Assembly: GCA_036399055.1 (NCBI GenBank)
Contig: DASWNX010000040.1
Span: 186,001-250,000 of the forward strand
DNA: 64,000 nt
Origin: Jatrophihabitans sp.
GTDB taxonomy: Bacteria; Actinomycetota; Actinomycetes; Mycobacteriales; Jatrophihabitantaceae
Direction: 5' to 3'
Shown piece by piece: positions 47,415 through 56,342 of this stretch (positions are counted from its first letter, which is position 1; every line of letters starts with the position of its first letter). The notes under the pieces were generated by a model. It was not told the DNA's origin, did no database searches, and was given only the letters and a program-made list of their open reading frames with translations. A program made the translations under genes and the position numbers.

Positions 47415-49660
47415 CCCGCCCCGCCGGCGTGACCCGGCCCATGGACATGCTCGGCAGGCTGGGCGCCTGCCTGGCCGGCGCGCTGGTGCTGTCACTGATG
47501 TGGGGCCCGCAGGAAGGCAGCTTCGGCAACTTCTGGTTCGCCATCAAGAAGGGCCTCTTCACGCCTCGGGTGTTGGTGTTCCTGGCGCTCGGGGTGCTGC
47601 TGTTCCTGGCGATCAGCTTCTGGCCGAAGGTGGTCCCGTTCCTCACCCGGCCCGGCGTCTGGCCGCTGACCGCGGGCCTGCTGACGGTGATCGCGTCCCA
47701 GACGCTGATGCACTGGGCCGACCAGATCGACGACGCCAAGTTCGCCACGGTGGCCGAAGTGGTCGCGAACACCAACGGCCTCGCACCGCTGGCCTCGGCG
47801 TTCTTCGGCGGGTTGGCCTGGGCGCAACTGGTGGTGATCGCGCTGCTGATCGGCGCCGCGATCGTGACCGGCCTGCGCAACTTCGGCTGGGCCGCGGCGG
47901 CGCTCAGCGTCATCGCCGCCGCAATCGCCTACCTCTCTCACAGCGCGGTGATCGAACGGGCCGGTGGCGCTGACCACTCGCTGGGCGTCTACGTCTGCAT
48001 CGTCGGCTACCTGGTGCTCATGACGGCGGGCCTGGTGACGGCCATGTCGCGTGCCCAGGTCGCCAACACCCGGGGTGCGCTGAACCGCGTGCTCGGCTGG
48101 CGCCCCGGACTGCCGCTGGTGCTCATCGGCGCCGTGCTCGGACTCATCTCGATGAGCACCTCGGCCTGGTTCTCACCGGAGAACTACAACGCCACCCTCA
48201 TCGACACCAGCAGCCTGTTCCGCAACTCGGGCCTGGCCCCGATCGCCTCGCAGTACCTGCTCTGGCTCGGCTGGGCGCTGTTCGCGACCAGCCTGGCGCT
48301 CAGCGGCGCGGCCTCCTACCTGCGGATCCGGCCACTGGGCTGGGCCGGCCTCGCGGTGGGCTGGGCAGGCGTGGCGCTCACCGTCCTGACCCTGTACCGC
48401 ATCAGCTCCCTGGCAGCCAAGGACGAGGTGGACGGGGCGACCGGCCCCTGGCAGAACCTCGGCGCGGGCGGCTGGGGCACCTGCGCGGCGCTGTTCCTGA
48501 TCGGCGCCGGCGGTTACATCGCCGCGACCGCCCCTCGGCACGCCGAGCGGACGGCCGAGGTCGACCCGGACGCCGTCAGCTCCGGGCGTTCGGCGAGCTC
48601 AGCGTTGCTGACCGCGCCCGGCGCGGTGCGCAGCGGCGTCATGATCGCGGTCGCGCTCGCGCTGTTCTACCCGCCGACTGCCAACGGCTTCTGGCAGTCG
48701 GTGCTGGTCTCCCAGATCGGCATCTACGTGCTGCTGGCGATCGGCCTGAATGTGGTGGTCGGCTGGGCCGGCCTGCTCGACCTGGGATTCATCGCCTTCT
48801 ACGCCATCGGCTCCTACACCACCGCCTACCTGGTGGGGTCGCTGCCGGTCAAGCCGCCGTCCTGGCTCAACATGAGCCCGCTGCTGGCCATCCCGTTCGC
48901 GGTGGTGATCTGCCTGCTGGCCGGTCTTGCCCTGGGGGCTCCGACCCTGCGGCTGCGCGGTGACTACCTGGCGATCGTGACCCTCGGCTTCGGTGAGATC
49001 ATCCGGATCGTGGCGGTCAACGGCGACCGGGTCACCAACGGCAGCCAGGGTCCGACCACCCAGGTGCCGCACCCGGTCATCGACTTCGGCCCGGTGTCGA
49101 TCACCTGGGGCCTGAACCAGCTGCAGTACTGGTACCTGCTGCTGGTGTTCGTGGTGGTGCTGCTGCTGGCCTTCCGCCGGCTGGAGCACTCCCGGATCGG
49201 GCGCTCCTGGGCCGCGATCCGCGAGGACGAGGTGGCCGCCCAGGCGACCGGCATCAACACCTTCCGGGTCAAGCTGCTGGCCTTCGCCATCGGCGCGTCG
49301 ACCTCGGGAATCGCCGGGGTGTTCTTCGCCAGCCAGGTCGGGTTCTTCACCCCGGACAACTTCCTGCTGAACAACTCGATCCTGGTGGTCGCCTACGTGG
49401 TGTTCGGCGGCATGGGCTCGCTGCCCGGCGCGATCGCCGGCGCGGCGTTGCTGACCTGGCTGCCGGAGTTCCTCAAGGACCAGGTGCCCGCGGCAGACCG
49501 GCAGATGTGGATCGGCGCCGTGGTGCTGCTGATGATGATCTTCCGTCCCGGCGGCGTGCTGCCGGCCCGCCGTCGAGCGGTCGAGCTGTCCGGGCTGCAT
49601 GAGAGATCGAGCGAGCGAGAAGCCAAGGACGTTCCGGTCCGCGAGGGGGCAGCCAGATGA
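47411..49660 (+). CDS. livM: LivM permease with a long extra N-terminal membrane region
   Basis: A 749-residue protein, roughly twice a usual LivM. The C-terminal about 340 residues are a normal LivM: IYVLLAIGLNVVVGWAGLLD, LGFIAFYAIGSYTTAYLVGS, LRLRGDYLAIVTLGFGEIIR, the ABC contact loop SRIGRSWAAIREDEVAAQAT and VAYVVFGGMGSLPGAIAGAA. The N-terminal about 400 residues contain some nine or ten further hydrophobic segments, with loops such as AMSRAQVANTRGALNRVLGW, and end in a charged linker (HAERTAEVDPDAVSSGR). The extension has no motif I recognise. No stop or frameshift interrupts it. Confidence 0.9.
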   Translation: MTRPAGVTRPMDMLGRLGACLAGALVLSLMWGPQEGSFGNFWFAIKKGLFTPRVLVFLALGVLLFLAISFWPKVVPFLTRPGVWPLTAGLLTVIASQTLMHWADQIDDAKFATVAEVVANTNGLAPLASAFFGGLAWAQLVVIALLIGAAIVTGLRNFGWAAAALSVIAAAIAYLSHSAVIERAGGADHSLGVYVCIVGYLVLMTAGLVTAMSRAQVANTRGALNRVLGWRPGLPLVLIGAVLGLISMSTSAWFSPENYNATLIDTSSLFRNSGLAPIASQYLLWLGWALFATSLALSGAASYLRIRPLGWAGLAVGWAGVALTVLTLYRISSLAAKDEVDGATGPWQNLGAGGWGTCAALFLIGAGGYIAATAPRHAERTAEVDPDAVSSGRSASSALLTAPGAVRSGVMIAVALALFYPPTANGFWQSVLVSQIGIYVLLAIGLNVVVGWAGLLDLGFIAFYAIGSYTTAYLVGSLPVKPPSWLNMSPLLAIPFAVVICLLAGLALGAPTLRLRGDYLAIVTLGFGEIIRIVAVNGDRVTNGSQGPTTQVPHPVIDFGPVSITWGLNQLQYWYLLLVFVVVLLLAFRRLEHSRIGRSWAAIREDEVAAQATGINTFRVKLLAFAIGASTSGIAGVFFASQVGFFTPDNFLLNNSILVVAYVVFGGMGSLPGAIAGAALLTWLPEFLKDQVPAADRQMWIGAVVLLMMIFRPGGVLPARRRAVELSGLHERSSEREAKDVPVREGAAR

Positions 49661-50670
49661 CCACGACGATGAACGACTCGGCCACCTCCTCCGAGCTGCC
49701 CACCGCCGGTTCGGACGTGATCTTCGACGTCCGCAACGTCACCTTGCGCTTCGGCGGGGTGACCAGCCTCAACGACATCTCGCTGCAGATGCACCGCGGT
49801 GAGATCCTGGCGGTGATCGGGCCGAACGGCGCGGGCAAGACCTCGCTGTTCAACTCCCTGACCGGTGTCTACACACCGCAGGAGGGCAGCATCGAGGTGC
49901 GGGCCCGGGCCGGGGACTCCGCGACCAGCGTGATCGGCCTCAAGACCCATCTGGTGAACCGGCTGGGGGTGGCCCGGACGTTTCAGAACATCCGGCTGTT
50001 CCCGGCGCTGACGGCACTGGAGAACGTCAAGGTCGGCATCGAGACGCGCCAGAAGTCCGGGCCGATCTCGGCGATGCTGGGGCTACCGCGCCAGCGCCGG
50101 GAGGAGCGGGAGAGCACCGAGGCCGCCTACATCCTGCTGCGCCGGGTCGGCCTGGAACGGCGGGCCAACGACATCGCCGGCTCGCTGGCCTACGGCGAGC
50201 AGCGCCGGCTCGAGATCGCCCGGGCGCTGGGAACCCAGCCCGGGGTGATCCTGCTGGACGAGCCGGCCGCCGGCACCAACCCGGCCGAGAAGCGCGAGCT
50301 GGCGACCCTGATCCAGAGCATCAACGTCGAGGACGGCGTCAGCGTGCTGCTGATCGAGCACGACATGAAGCTGGTGATGTCGATCGCGCACCGGATCATC
50401 GTGCTCAACTTCGGCCAGAAGATCGCCGAGGGGACTCCGGAGCAGATCCAGCGCGACCCGGAGGTGGTCGCTGCCTATCTCGGCACCCCGGCCGACGAGG
50501 TCTCCGAGATGGACCTGACCCAGCCCGAACTGCACCGGATCGACACCGCGACCTCGCTGGACGAACTGGTCGGCCAGGCGCCGCAGGAAGCCTCAGACGA
50601 GCACGACCACGAGCACCAGCACGACCACGAGCACGAGCACGAACACCACAGAGGGGGACTGCCGACGTGA
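49657..50670 (+). CDS. livG: Branched-chain amino acid ABC ATPase LivG with His-rich tail
   Basis: The ATPase is 337 residues. Walker A is VIGPNGAGKTSLFNSLTGVY, with RTFQNIRLFPALTALENVKV as Q-loop region, AGSLAYGEQRRLEIARAL as signature and VILLDEPAAGTNPAEKREL as Walker B, followed by the His switch VLLIEHDMKLVM. The last about 25 residues are a Asp/Glu/His run (DEHDHEHQHDHEHEHEHH) absent from ordinary LivG proteins, which could bind divalent metals. ATGA overlaps with livM and GTGA with livF. Confidence 0.94.
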   Translation: MTTTMNDSATSSELPTAGSDVIFDVRNVTLRFGGVTSLNDISLQMHRGEILAVIGPNGAGKTSLFNSLTGVYTPQEGSIEVRARAGDSATSVIGLKTHLVNRLGVARTFQNIRLFPALTALENVKVGIETRQKSGPISAMLGLPRQRREERESTEAAYILLRRVGLERRANDIAGSLAYGEQRRLEIARALGTQPGVILLDEPAAGTNPAEKRELATLIQSINVEDGVSVLLIEHDMKLVMSIAHRIIVLNFGQKIAEGTPEQIQRDPEVVAAYLGTPADEVSEMDLTQPELHRIDTATSLDELVGQAPQEASDEHDHEHQHDHEHEHEHHRGGLPT

Positions 50671-51395
50671 GCGAGGCGCTGCTGCAGGTCGATGACATCG
50701 AGGTCCGCTACGGCGCGATCAGGGCTCTGAAAGGGATCAGCTTCGAGGTCAACGAGGGTGAGGTGGTGGCCCTGCTCGGCGCCAACGGCGCGGGCAAGAC
50801 CACCACTCAGAAGACGGTGTCCGGCATGCTCAGCCCCTCCCTCGGGCAGATCAGGTTCGACGGTGAGCGGATCGACGGCATTCCGGCCCACAAGCTGATC
50901 AGCATGGGCATCTGCCACGTTCCCGAAGGCCGTCGGGTGTTTCCGCGCATGACGGTGCACGAGAACCTGGAGATGGGCGCCTTCCGGTTCAAGCGGCCGG
51001 ACACGCAGGTGTTCGAGCATGTCCTGGAGCTCTTTCCGCGGCTGCGCGAGCGCATCAAGCAGCCCGCCGGCACGTTGTCCGGCGGCGAGCAGCAGATGCT
51101 GGCGATCGGGCGCGCGCTGATGGGCAAGCCCCGGCTGCTGTTGCTGGACGAGCCGTCGATGGGCCTGGCCCCGTTGATCGTCAAGCAGATCTTCGACATC
51201 GTCCGTGAGATCAACACCAGCGGGGTGACCGTCCTCATCGTCGAGCAGAACGCCGCCCAGGCGTTGGGGCTGGCCAACCGGGGCTACGTCCTGGAGACCG
51301 GCGAGTTGGTGCTCAGCGGCACCGGCCGCGAACTGCTGGCTGATGACCGGGTGCGGGCCGCCTACCTGGGTGAGGAGATCGTCACCGCCTCCTAG
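50667..51395 (+). CDS. livF: Branched-chain amino acid ABC ATPase LivF
   Basis: The second ATPase has 242 residues: Walker A VVALLGANGAGKTTTQKTVS, Q-loop region CHVPEGRRVFPRMTVHENLE, signature AGTLSGGEQQMLAIGRALMG, Walker B RLLLLDEPSMGLAPLIVKQI and His-switch region VTVLIVEQNAAQAL, where Gln replaces His as is normal in LivF. It ends the liv operon. The 3' end VTAS is followed directly by several DNA copies of the last codons and stop (see the repeat at 51381). Confidence 0.95.
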   Translation: MSEALLQVDDIEVRYGAIRALKGISFEVNEGEVVALLGANGAGKTTTQKTVSGMLSPSLGQIRFDGERIDGIPAHKLISMGICHVPEGRRVFPRMTVHENLEMGAFRFKRPDTQVFEHVLELFPRLRERIKQPAGTLSGGEQQMLAIGRALMGKPRLLLLDEPSMGLAPLIVKQIFDIVREINTSGVTVLIVEQNAAQALGLANRGYVLETGELVLSGTGRELLADDRVRAAYLGEEIVTAS

Positions 51396-51456
51396 CGTCA
51401 CCGCCTTCTAGAGAGGTGCCGCCTTCTAGAGTCACCGCCTTCTAGAGTCGCCGCCT
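51381..51456 (+). repeat. Tandem copies of the livF 3' end, including the stop codon
   Basis: The last 15 bases of livF (GTCACCGCCTCCTAG) are followed by three imperfect copies of a 16- to 18-bp unit of the form GTCACCGCCTTCTAGA, at 51397, 51415 and 51431, each ending in TAG, and a partial copy. The array lies in the intergenic region and looks like slippage duplication of the gene end. Confidence 0.88.
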
Positions 51457-51639
51457 GCGCTGCCGAATCGGGTGCTGGTCACCCTCGGTGACGCAGGTGG
51501 TGACGGGCAGTCTCCTAGCAGCGCAATACCTCTCAATGCCCTGTCGGACCGGTCGCCCGCGCGCTAGGGTGCGTTCGGGTTGGCCGTATGTCGGCCTCAC
51601 CTGCCCAGCGTCGGGATCAACTCGAAATCGGGAGCGGAT

Positions 51640-52224
51640 GTGTCGAGAGGCAACCTGCGGGTCAGGCCAGCCGTGCTCTCCGACGTCAACGATCTCATCT
51701 CCCTCACCGTCGAGAACGGCGTCACCGAGCACGTCGGGCGGCGGGGCCGCAAGGGTGACCCGAGCTCCGTGGCCGACCGGTTTCGCTCGTTGCTGTCGGA
51801 CCTGGACCGGCTGGTGCTGGTGGCGGTGGACGAGGCCAGCGAGCAGCTCGTCGGGTTCGCGGTGCTGCTCGAGGAGCACATCGGCGTGCTGGTCCCCACC
51901 ACCACGCTCTACATCTCTCACCTGCTGGTCGCTCCGCCGTTTCGCAGGCGCGGCGCCGGGCGGGCGCTGCTGACCGGGGCGGTCAGGCATGCCGAAGACC
52001 GTGAGATCACCCATGTGGTCGTCGGGGTGCAGGCCGGCTCCCGCGACGCCAACCGCTACCTGGCCCGGCTGGGCTTCGCTCCGCTGGTGGTCCGCCGGAT
52101 CGCCTCGGTGGCCGCGCTGCGCCGCAGCCTGGGCATCGCCGACACCATGGACCGGGTGGCGTTGCGCCGCCGGCGCACCGTGCGCGGGGTCATGCCCGGT
52201 CGTGTGGTAGGCAGAGGGGCATGA
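51640..52224 (+). CDS. GNAT-family N-acetyltransferase
   Basis: A 194-residue acetyltransferase. GTG 51640, six bases after GGGAG, gives MSRGNLRVRPAVLSDVNDLI; a longer start at 51580 is possible. The acetyl-CoA motif is YISHLLVAPPFRRRGAGRAL followed by VGVQAGSRDANRYLARLGFA. The C-terminal tail is Arg-rich. The substrate is unknown. The stop overlaps the ATG of the thioesterase gene. Confidence 0.83.
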   Translation: MSRGNLRVRPAVLSDVNDLISLTVENGVTEHVGRRGRKGDPSSVADRFRSLLSDLDRLVLVAVDEASEQLVGFAVLLEEHIGVLVPTTTLYISHLLVAPPFRRRGAGRALLTGAVRHAEDREITHVVVGVQAGSRDANRYLARLGFAPLVVRRIASVAALRRSLGIADTMDRVALRRRRTVRGVMPGRVVGRGA

Positions 52225-52673
52225 TCACACCCGCGCAGCAGGCGATTCTGGAGAACATTCACAAGCGCTGGGAAGGGACCGGCGAACAGCTGGCCGAGCG
52301 GCTGGGCATCGAGATCGTGGACACCAACCCCCACCACCTGGTGGCGACCATGCCGGTGGCCGGCAACCGGCAGCCGTACGGGCTGTTGCACGGGGGCGCC
52401 TCGGCGGTGCTGGCCGAGACCGTCGGCTCGTACTCGGCGGCCCTGCTGGCCGGACCGGACCACATCGCCGTCGGCATCGAGCTCAGCTGCAGCCACAACC
52501 GCTCGGCCACCCAGGGCGTCGTCACCGCCGTCTGCACCCCGATCCACGTCGGGCGCACGCTGTCGTCGTTCGAGATCGTGATCTCGGATGAGTCGGGCCG
52601 CCGGACCTGCACCGCCCGGCTGACCTGCGCCATCCGCCCGGCCCATCAGGAGGGGCTGGCAAGCTCGACCTGA
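52221..52673 (+). CDS. PaaI-family hotdog thioesterase
   Basis: A 150-residue single-hotdog protein. The PaaI/YbdB-type motif is RQPYGLLHGGASAVLAETVG (HGG with the downstream Glu), then SYSAALLAGPDHIAVGIELS and SFEIVISDESGRRTCTARLT. Such enzymes hydrolyse aromatic or aliphatic acyl-CoA; a 1,4-dihydroxy-2-naphthoyl-CoA thioesterase role in menaquinone synthesis is possible but not shown. It is coupled to the acetyltransferase gene and lies 13 bp before polA. Confidence 0.87.
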   Translation: MITPAQQAILENIHKRWEGTGEQLAERLGIEIVDTNPHHLVATMPVAGNRQPYGLLHGGASAVLAETVGSYSAALLAGPDHIAVGIELSCSHNRSATQGVVTAVCTPIHVGRTLSSFEIVISDESGRRTCTARLTCAIRPAHQEGLASST

Positions 52674-52686
52674 GCCGGACAGGACT

Positions 52687-55425
52687 GTGGCGACGGTGGG
52701 CCTAGACTCAGCGAGCGTGACAGCCGAAGACTCCGCGCCCAGACTGCTCCTCATCGACGGCCACTCGATCGCCTACCGAGCCTTCTACGCGCTGCCGGTC
52801 GAGAACTTCTCCACCAAGGCGGGCCAGCCCACCAACGCGGTGTTCGGCTTCACCTCGATGCTGATCAACCTGCTGCGTGACGAGCAGCCGAGCCATCTCG
52901 CGGTCGCCTTCGACGTCAGCCGGCAGACCTTTCGCAGCGACTCCTACCCCGAGTACAAGGCCAACCGCTCCAGCACCCCCCAGCCCTTCCAGGGGCAGGT
53001 CTCGCTGATCCAGGAGGTGCTGGCGGCGCTGCGCATCCCGATGCTGTCGCTGCCCGGCTACGAGGCCGACGACGTGATCGCCACCCTCACCCGCGAGGCG
53101 GCCGAGCACGGCATGCAGGTGCTGATCTGCACCGGCGACCGCGACGCGCTGCAGCTGGTCAACTCCCAGGTCACGGTGCTGTACCCGAAGAAGGGCGTCT
53201 CCGAGCTCACCCGGTTCACGCCGGGGGAGGTGCAGGCCAAGTACGACCTGAGCCCGGAGCAGTACCCCGACTTCGCCGCCCTGCGTGGTGACCCCAGCGA
53301 CAACCTGCCCGGCATCGCCGGAGTGGGTGAGAAGACCGCCGCCAAGTGGATCCGGGAGTACGGCTCGCTGGAGCAGTTGGTCCAACGGGTCGACGAGGTC
53401 AAGGGCAAGGTGGGCGACGCGCTGCGCGAGAACCTCGGCTCGGTGCTGCGCAACGCCCAGCTGACCAAGCTGGTGCGCGACCTCGACCTCGACCTCGGGG
53501 TCAGCGAGCTCAGCCGCCAGCAGTGGGACCGCGACGAGGTGCACCAGCTGTTCGACAACCTGGAGTTCCGGGTGCTGCGTGAGCGGCTGTTCGCCACCCT
53601 GGCAGCTCCTGAGCCCGAAGCCTCCGAGGGCTTCGACGTCGACGTGCTGCGGCTGGGTCCCGACGAGGTGGCCACGTTCCTGGCCGAGCACGCCGTCGAC
53701 GGTCGCCGGGTGGGGGTGTCCTTCGGCGGGACCTGGGGCCGCGGCTCCGGCGTCCTGAACTCGGTGACGCTGGCCGGCGCCGACGGCGCCGCCGGCTGGA
53801 TCGAGGTCGCTGAGCTCACGGCGGCCGATGACAAGGCGCTGGCCGGCTGGCTGGGCGATCCGGACATCGCCAAGGCCTGTCATGACATCAAGGGCCCGGT
53901 GCTGGCGCTGGCCGCGCAGGGCTGGAAGCTGGCCGGAGTCACCTCCGACACCCAGTTGGCCGCTTACCTGGTTCAGCCCGGCCAACGCGCGTTCGACCTG
54001 GCCGACCTGGCCTTGCGCTACCTCAAGCGCGAGTTGCGCGACGAGGCCGGCCCGGCCACCGGCCAGCTCACCCTCGACGGCGGCCTGGAGGAGTCCGACA
54101 ACGCCCGGGCCCAGGCCGAAGCGGTCCGCGCCTCGGCGATCCGCGACCTGGCCGACGCCCTCGACGCCGAGCTCGCCGGCCGTGGCGGCACCGCCCTGCT
54201 CACCGACCTGGAGTTGCCGCTGACCTTCGTGCTGGCTGACATCGAGGCCACCGGGATCGCGGTGGACACCGACCACCTGACCGACCTGCAGTCTGAATTG
54301 GGCGCGGCGGTGCTCGACGTCGAGACCGAGGCGCATTCGATCGTCGGCCGCCGGTTCAACCTCGGCTCGCCCAAGCAGTTGCAGCAGATCCTGTTCGACG
54401 AGTTGAGCCTGCCCAAGACCAAGCGCACCAAGACCGGCTACACCACCGACGCCGACGCCCTGGCCTGGCTGGCCGAGGCCAGTGACCACCCGCTGCTGCC
54501 GTTGTTGCTGCGCCACCGCGAGGTCACCCGATTGAAGTCGGTCATCGACTCGCTGCTGCCGATGGTGGACGAGCTGGGCCGGGTGCACACCACTTTCAAC
54601 CAGACCATCGCCGCGACGGGCCGGCTCTCCAGCGTCGACCCGAACCTGCAGAACATCCCGGTGCGCACCGCCGAGGGGCGCCGGATCCGGCAGGCGTTCA
54701 TCGTGGCCAGCCGACCGCCCGGGGCGTTCGAGTCGCTGATGACGGCTGACTACAGCCAGATCGAGATGCGGATCATGGCGCACCTGTCCGAGGACGCGGG
54801 ACTGATCGAGGCCTTCACCTCCGGTGAGGACCTGCACACCTTCGTGGCCGCCCGCGCCTTCGACGTGCCACCGGAGGCGGTCGACGCCGACCTGCGCCGC
54901 CGGGTGAAGGCGATGAGCTACGGCCTGGCCTACGGGCTGTCGGCCTACGGCCTGGCCCAACAGCTCAAGATCACCCCGGACGAGGCCAAGGGCCAGATGG
55001 AGGCCTACTTCGCGCGGTTCGGCGGCGTCCGGGACTACCTGTACTCGGTGGTCGACGAGGCCCGCCGGACCGGTTACACCGAGACCATCATGGGTCGCCG
55101 GCGGTACCTGCCCGATCTGAACTCCGACAACCGGCAACGCCGTGAGATGGCCGAGCGGATGGCGCTCAACGCCCCGATCCAGGGCAGCGCCGCCGACATC
55201 ATCAAGGTGGCGATGCTGGGGGTGCAGCGCTCGCTGCGCTCGGCCGGGCTCACCTCGCGGCTGCTGCTGCAGGTGCACGACGAGTTGGTCCTCGAGATCG
55301 CGACCGGCGAGCGTGAGCGGGTCGAGGAGCTGGTGCGGCGCGAGATGGCCGCCGCGGTCGAGCTCACGGTGGAGCTCGACGTCAGCGTCGGCGTCGGCCC
55401 GAACTGGGACGCCGCGGCGCACTGA
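52687..55425 (+). CDS. polA: DNA polymerase I
   Basis: PolA (912 residues) fills gaps and removes RNA primers. The N-terminal 5'-3' exonuclease has LLLIDGHSIAYRAFYALPVE, AFDVSRQTFRSDSYPEYKAN, LPGYEADDVIATL and GDPSDNLPGIAGVGEKTAAK. The middle 3'-5' exonuclease-like domain (about 310-500) lacks a visible DxE metal motif and is probably inactive, as in mycobacteria. The polymerase domain has motif A TADYSQIEMRIMAHLSEDAG, motif B RRVKAMSYGLAYGLSAYGLA and motif C LLLQVHDELVLEIA. GTG 52687 is the chosen start; GTG 52717 (MTAEDSAPRL) is the alternative. Confidence 0.96.
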   Translation: MATVGLDSASVTAEDSAPRLLLIDGHSIAYRAFYALPVENFSTKAGQPTNAVFGFTSMLINLLRDEQPSHLAVAFDVSRQTFRSDSYPEYKANRSSTPQPFQGQVSLIQEVLAALRIPMLSLPGYEADDVIATLTREAAEHGMQVLICTGDRDALQLVNSQVTVLYPKKGVSELTRFTPGEVQAKYDLSPEQYPDFAALRGDPSDNLPGIAGVGEKTAAKWIREYGSLEQLVQRVDEVKGKVGDALRENLGSVLRNAQLTKLVRDLDLDLGVSELSRQQWDRDEVHQLFDNLEFRVLRERLFATLAAPEPEASEGFDVDVLRLGPDEVATFLAEHAVDGRRVGVSFGGTWGRGSGVLNSVTLAGADGAAGWIEVAELTAADDKALAGWLGDPDIAKACHDIKGPVLALAAQGWKLAGVTSDTQLAAYLVQPGQRAFDLADLALRYLKRELRDEAGPATGQLTLDGGLEESDNARAQAEAVRASAIRDLADALDAELAGRGGTALLTDLELPLTFVLADIEATGIAVDTDHLTDLQSELGAAVLDVETEAHSIVGRRFNLGSPKQLQQILFDELSLPKTKRTKTGYTTDADALAWLAEASDHPLLPLLLRHREVTRLKSVIDSLLPMVDELGRVHTTFNQTIAATGRLSSVDPNLQNIPVRTAEGRRIRQAFIVASRPPGAFESLMTADYSQIEMRIMAHLSEDAGLIEAFTSGEDLHTFVAARAFDVPPEAVDADLRRRVKAMSYGLAYGLSAYGLAQQLKITPDEAKGQMEAYFARFGGVRDYLYSVVDEARRTGYTETIMGRRRYLPDLNSDNRQRREMAERMALNAPIQGSAADIIKVAMLGVQRSLRSAGLTSRLLLQVHDELVLEIATGERERVEELVRREMAAAVELTVELDVSVGVGPNWDAAAH

Positions 55426-55513
55426 GGCGCACCGGCGCACTGAGGCGCACCGGGACGCATCGGGACGCCGAGGCGCACCGGGACGCACCGGCGCGCTGAG
55501 GCGCACCAGGCGC
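55416..55513 (+). repeat. Degenerate tandem repeats beginning at the polA stop
   Basis: The polA end GCGCACTGAGGCGCACCGG is followed by repeated GCGCACTGAGGCGCACC and GGGACGCA-type units up to 55513. The first copy contains the polA stop codon. The pattern resembles the array after livF. The array fills the gap between two convergent genes and is GC-rich enough to form structure. Confidence 0.8.
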
Positions 55514-55516
55514 CGG

Positions 55517-56245
55517 CTAGTACGGGTCGGCCCGGTCGTGGTGCCCGACCAGCCGGGCCAGCGGGTACAGCCGCAGTCGCAGCAGCACCTTGACGCCGAC
55601 GTTGCGCAGCCACCACGGCAGCTCCGCCAGGATCCGGAGCCGATCGGCGCGTGAGACCGGCGCGACCTCGAAGCGCGCGAGCGAGCCGGTCCGGTCCAGG
55701 TAGCGCAGTCGCCGGCTGGGCAGCACGTGTCGCAACAGCCCGAGCGTGACGCCGATCGAGGAGTAGGCGTCGTGAATGCAGACCCGGGCGCCGTCGGGCA
55801 GGAACCTGGTCCACAGCAGGTCATCCGACAGCGTCCAGTAGTCGTGCTTGCCGTCGATGTAGAGAAAGTCGATCGGCTCGGTCCAGGACGGCCGCAGCTG
55901 AGTGCTCTTGGCCTGGCGCAACTCGACCTGGCCGACCACGCCGGCTCGTGCCAGGTTCGCGTGGAACCGGTCCCGGGTCGCCAGGCCGCCGAACATCGCG
56001 CCGTCGACGAACGGGTCGATCGCGACCACCCGGGCCCGCGGCGCGGCGGCGGCCAGCACCACCGTGGAGCGGCCCTGGTGGCTGCCGATCTCGACGATCA
56101 GCCCGCCGTCGGGCACTGCGCGCGCCTCGTCCCACAACGCGCGGGCCTGGGCCTGGGTAAGCCAGCCGCCGATATCGCGGGCCTGGCCGTACACCGTCTC
56201 GAAGTCAGGGTGTGCTGGAGTGGGGGACTGCTGTTCTGCGGGCAC
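55517..56245 (-). CDS. Class I SAM-dependent methyltransferase (Methyltransf_24-like)
   Basis: A 242-residue protein starting at a GTG (MPAEQQSPTPAHPDFETVYG). SAM-binding motif I is GGLIVEIGSHQGRSTVVLAA, followed by RARVVAIDPFVDG, PIDFLYIDGKHDYWTLSDDL and GARVCIHDAYSSIGVTLGLL. The layout matches CmcI/Methyltransf_24-type methyltransferases, often linked to surface glycan or secondary metabolite genes. The C-terminus WWLRNVGVKVLLRLRLYPLA is basic and amphipathic. It is convergent with polA. The substrate is unknown. Confidence 0.82.
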   Translation of the reverse strand: MPAEQQSPTPAHPDFETVYGQARDIGGWLTQAQARALWDEARAVPDGGLIVEIGSHQGRSTVVLAAAAPRARVVAIDPFVDGAMFGGLATRDRFHANLARAGVVGQVELRQAKSTQLRPSWTEPIDFLYIDGKHDYWTLSDDLLWTRFLPDGARVCIHDAYSSIGVTLGLLRHVLPSRRLRYLDRTGSLARFEVAPVSRADRLRILAELPWWLRNVGVKVLLRLRLYPLARLVGHHDRADPY

Positions 56246-56342
56246 CGCTGGACAGTACGCCCAGACCAGACCAGATCACGATGTAGCCACGTGTCGGCGG
56301 CGCGCGGGTCGCCGGCGCGGGAGGTGGTGTTGGATATTCGGC

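Noticed and set aside
52708..55824. Open frame of about 1038 codons antisense to polA
   Set aside because: Same cause as above; no domain is visible, and it covers the whole of polA.
55902..56342. N-terminal extension of the alpha/beta-hydrolase
   Set aside because: The extension is antisense to the methyltransferase gene and precedes a clean signal peptide at 56343.
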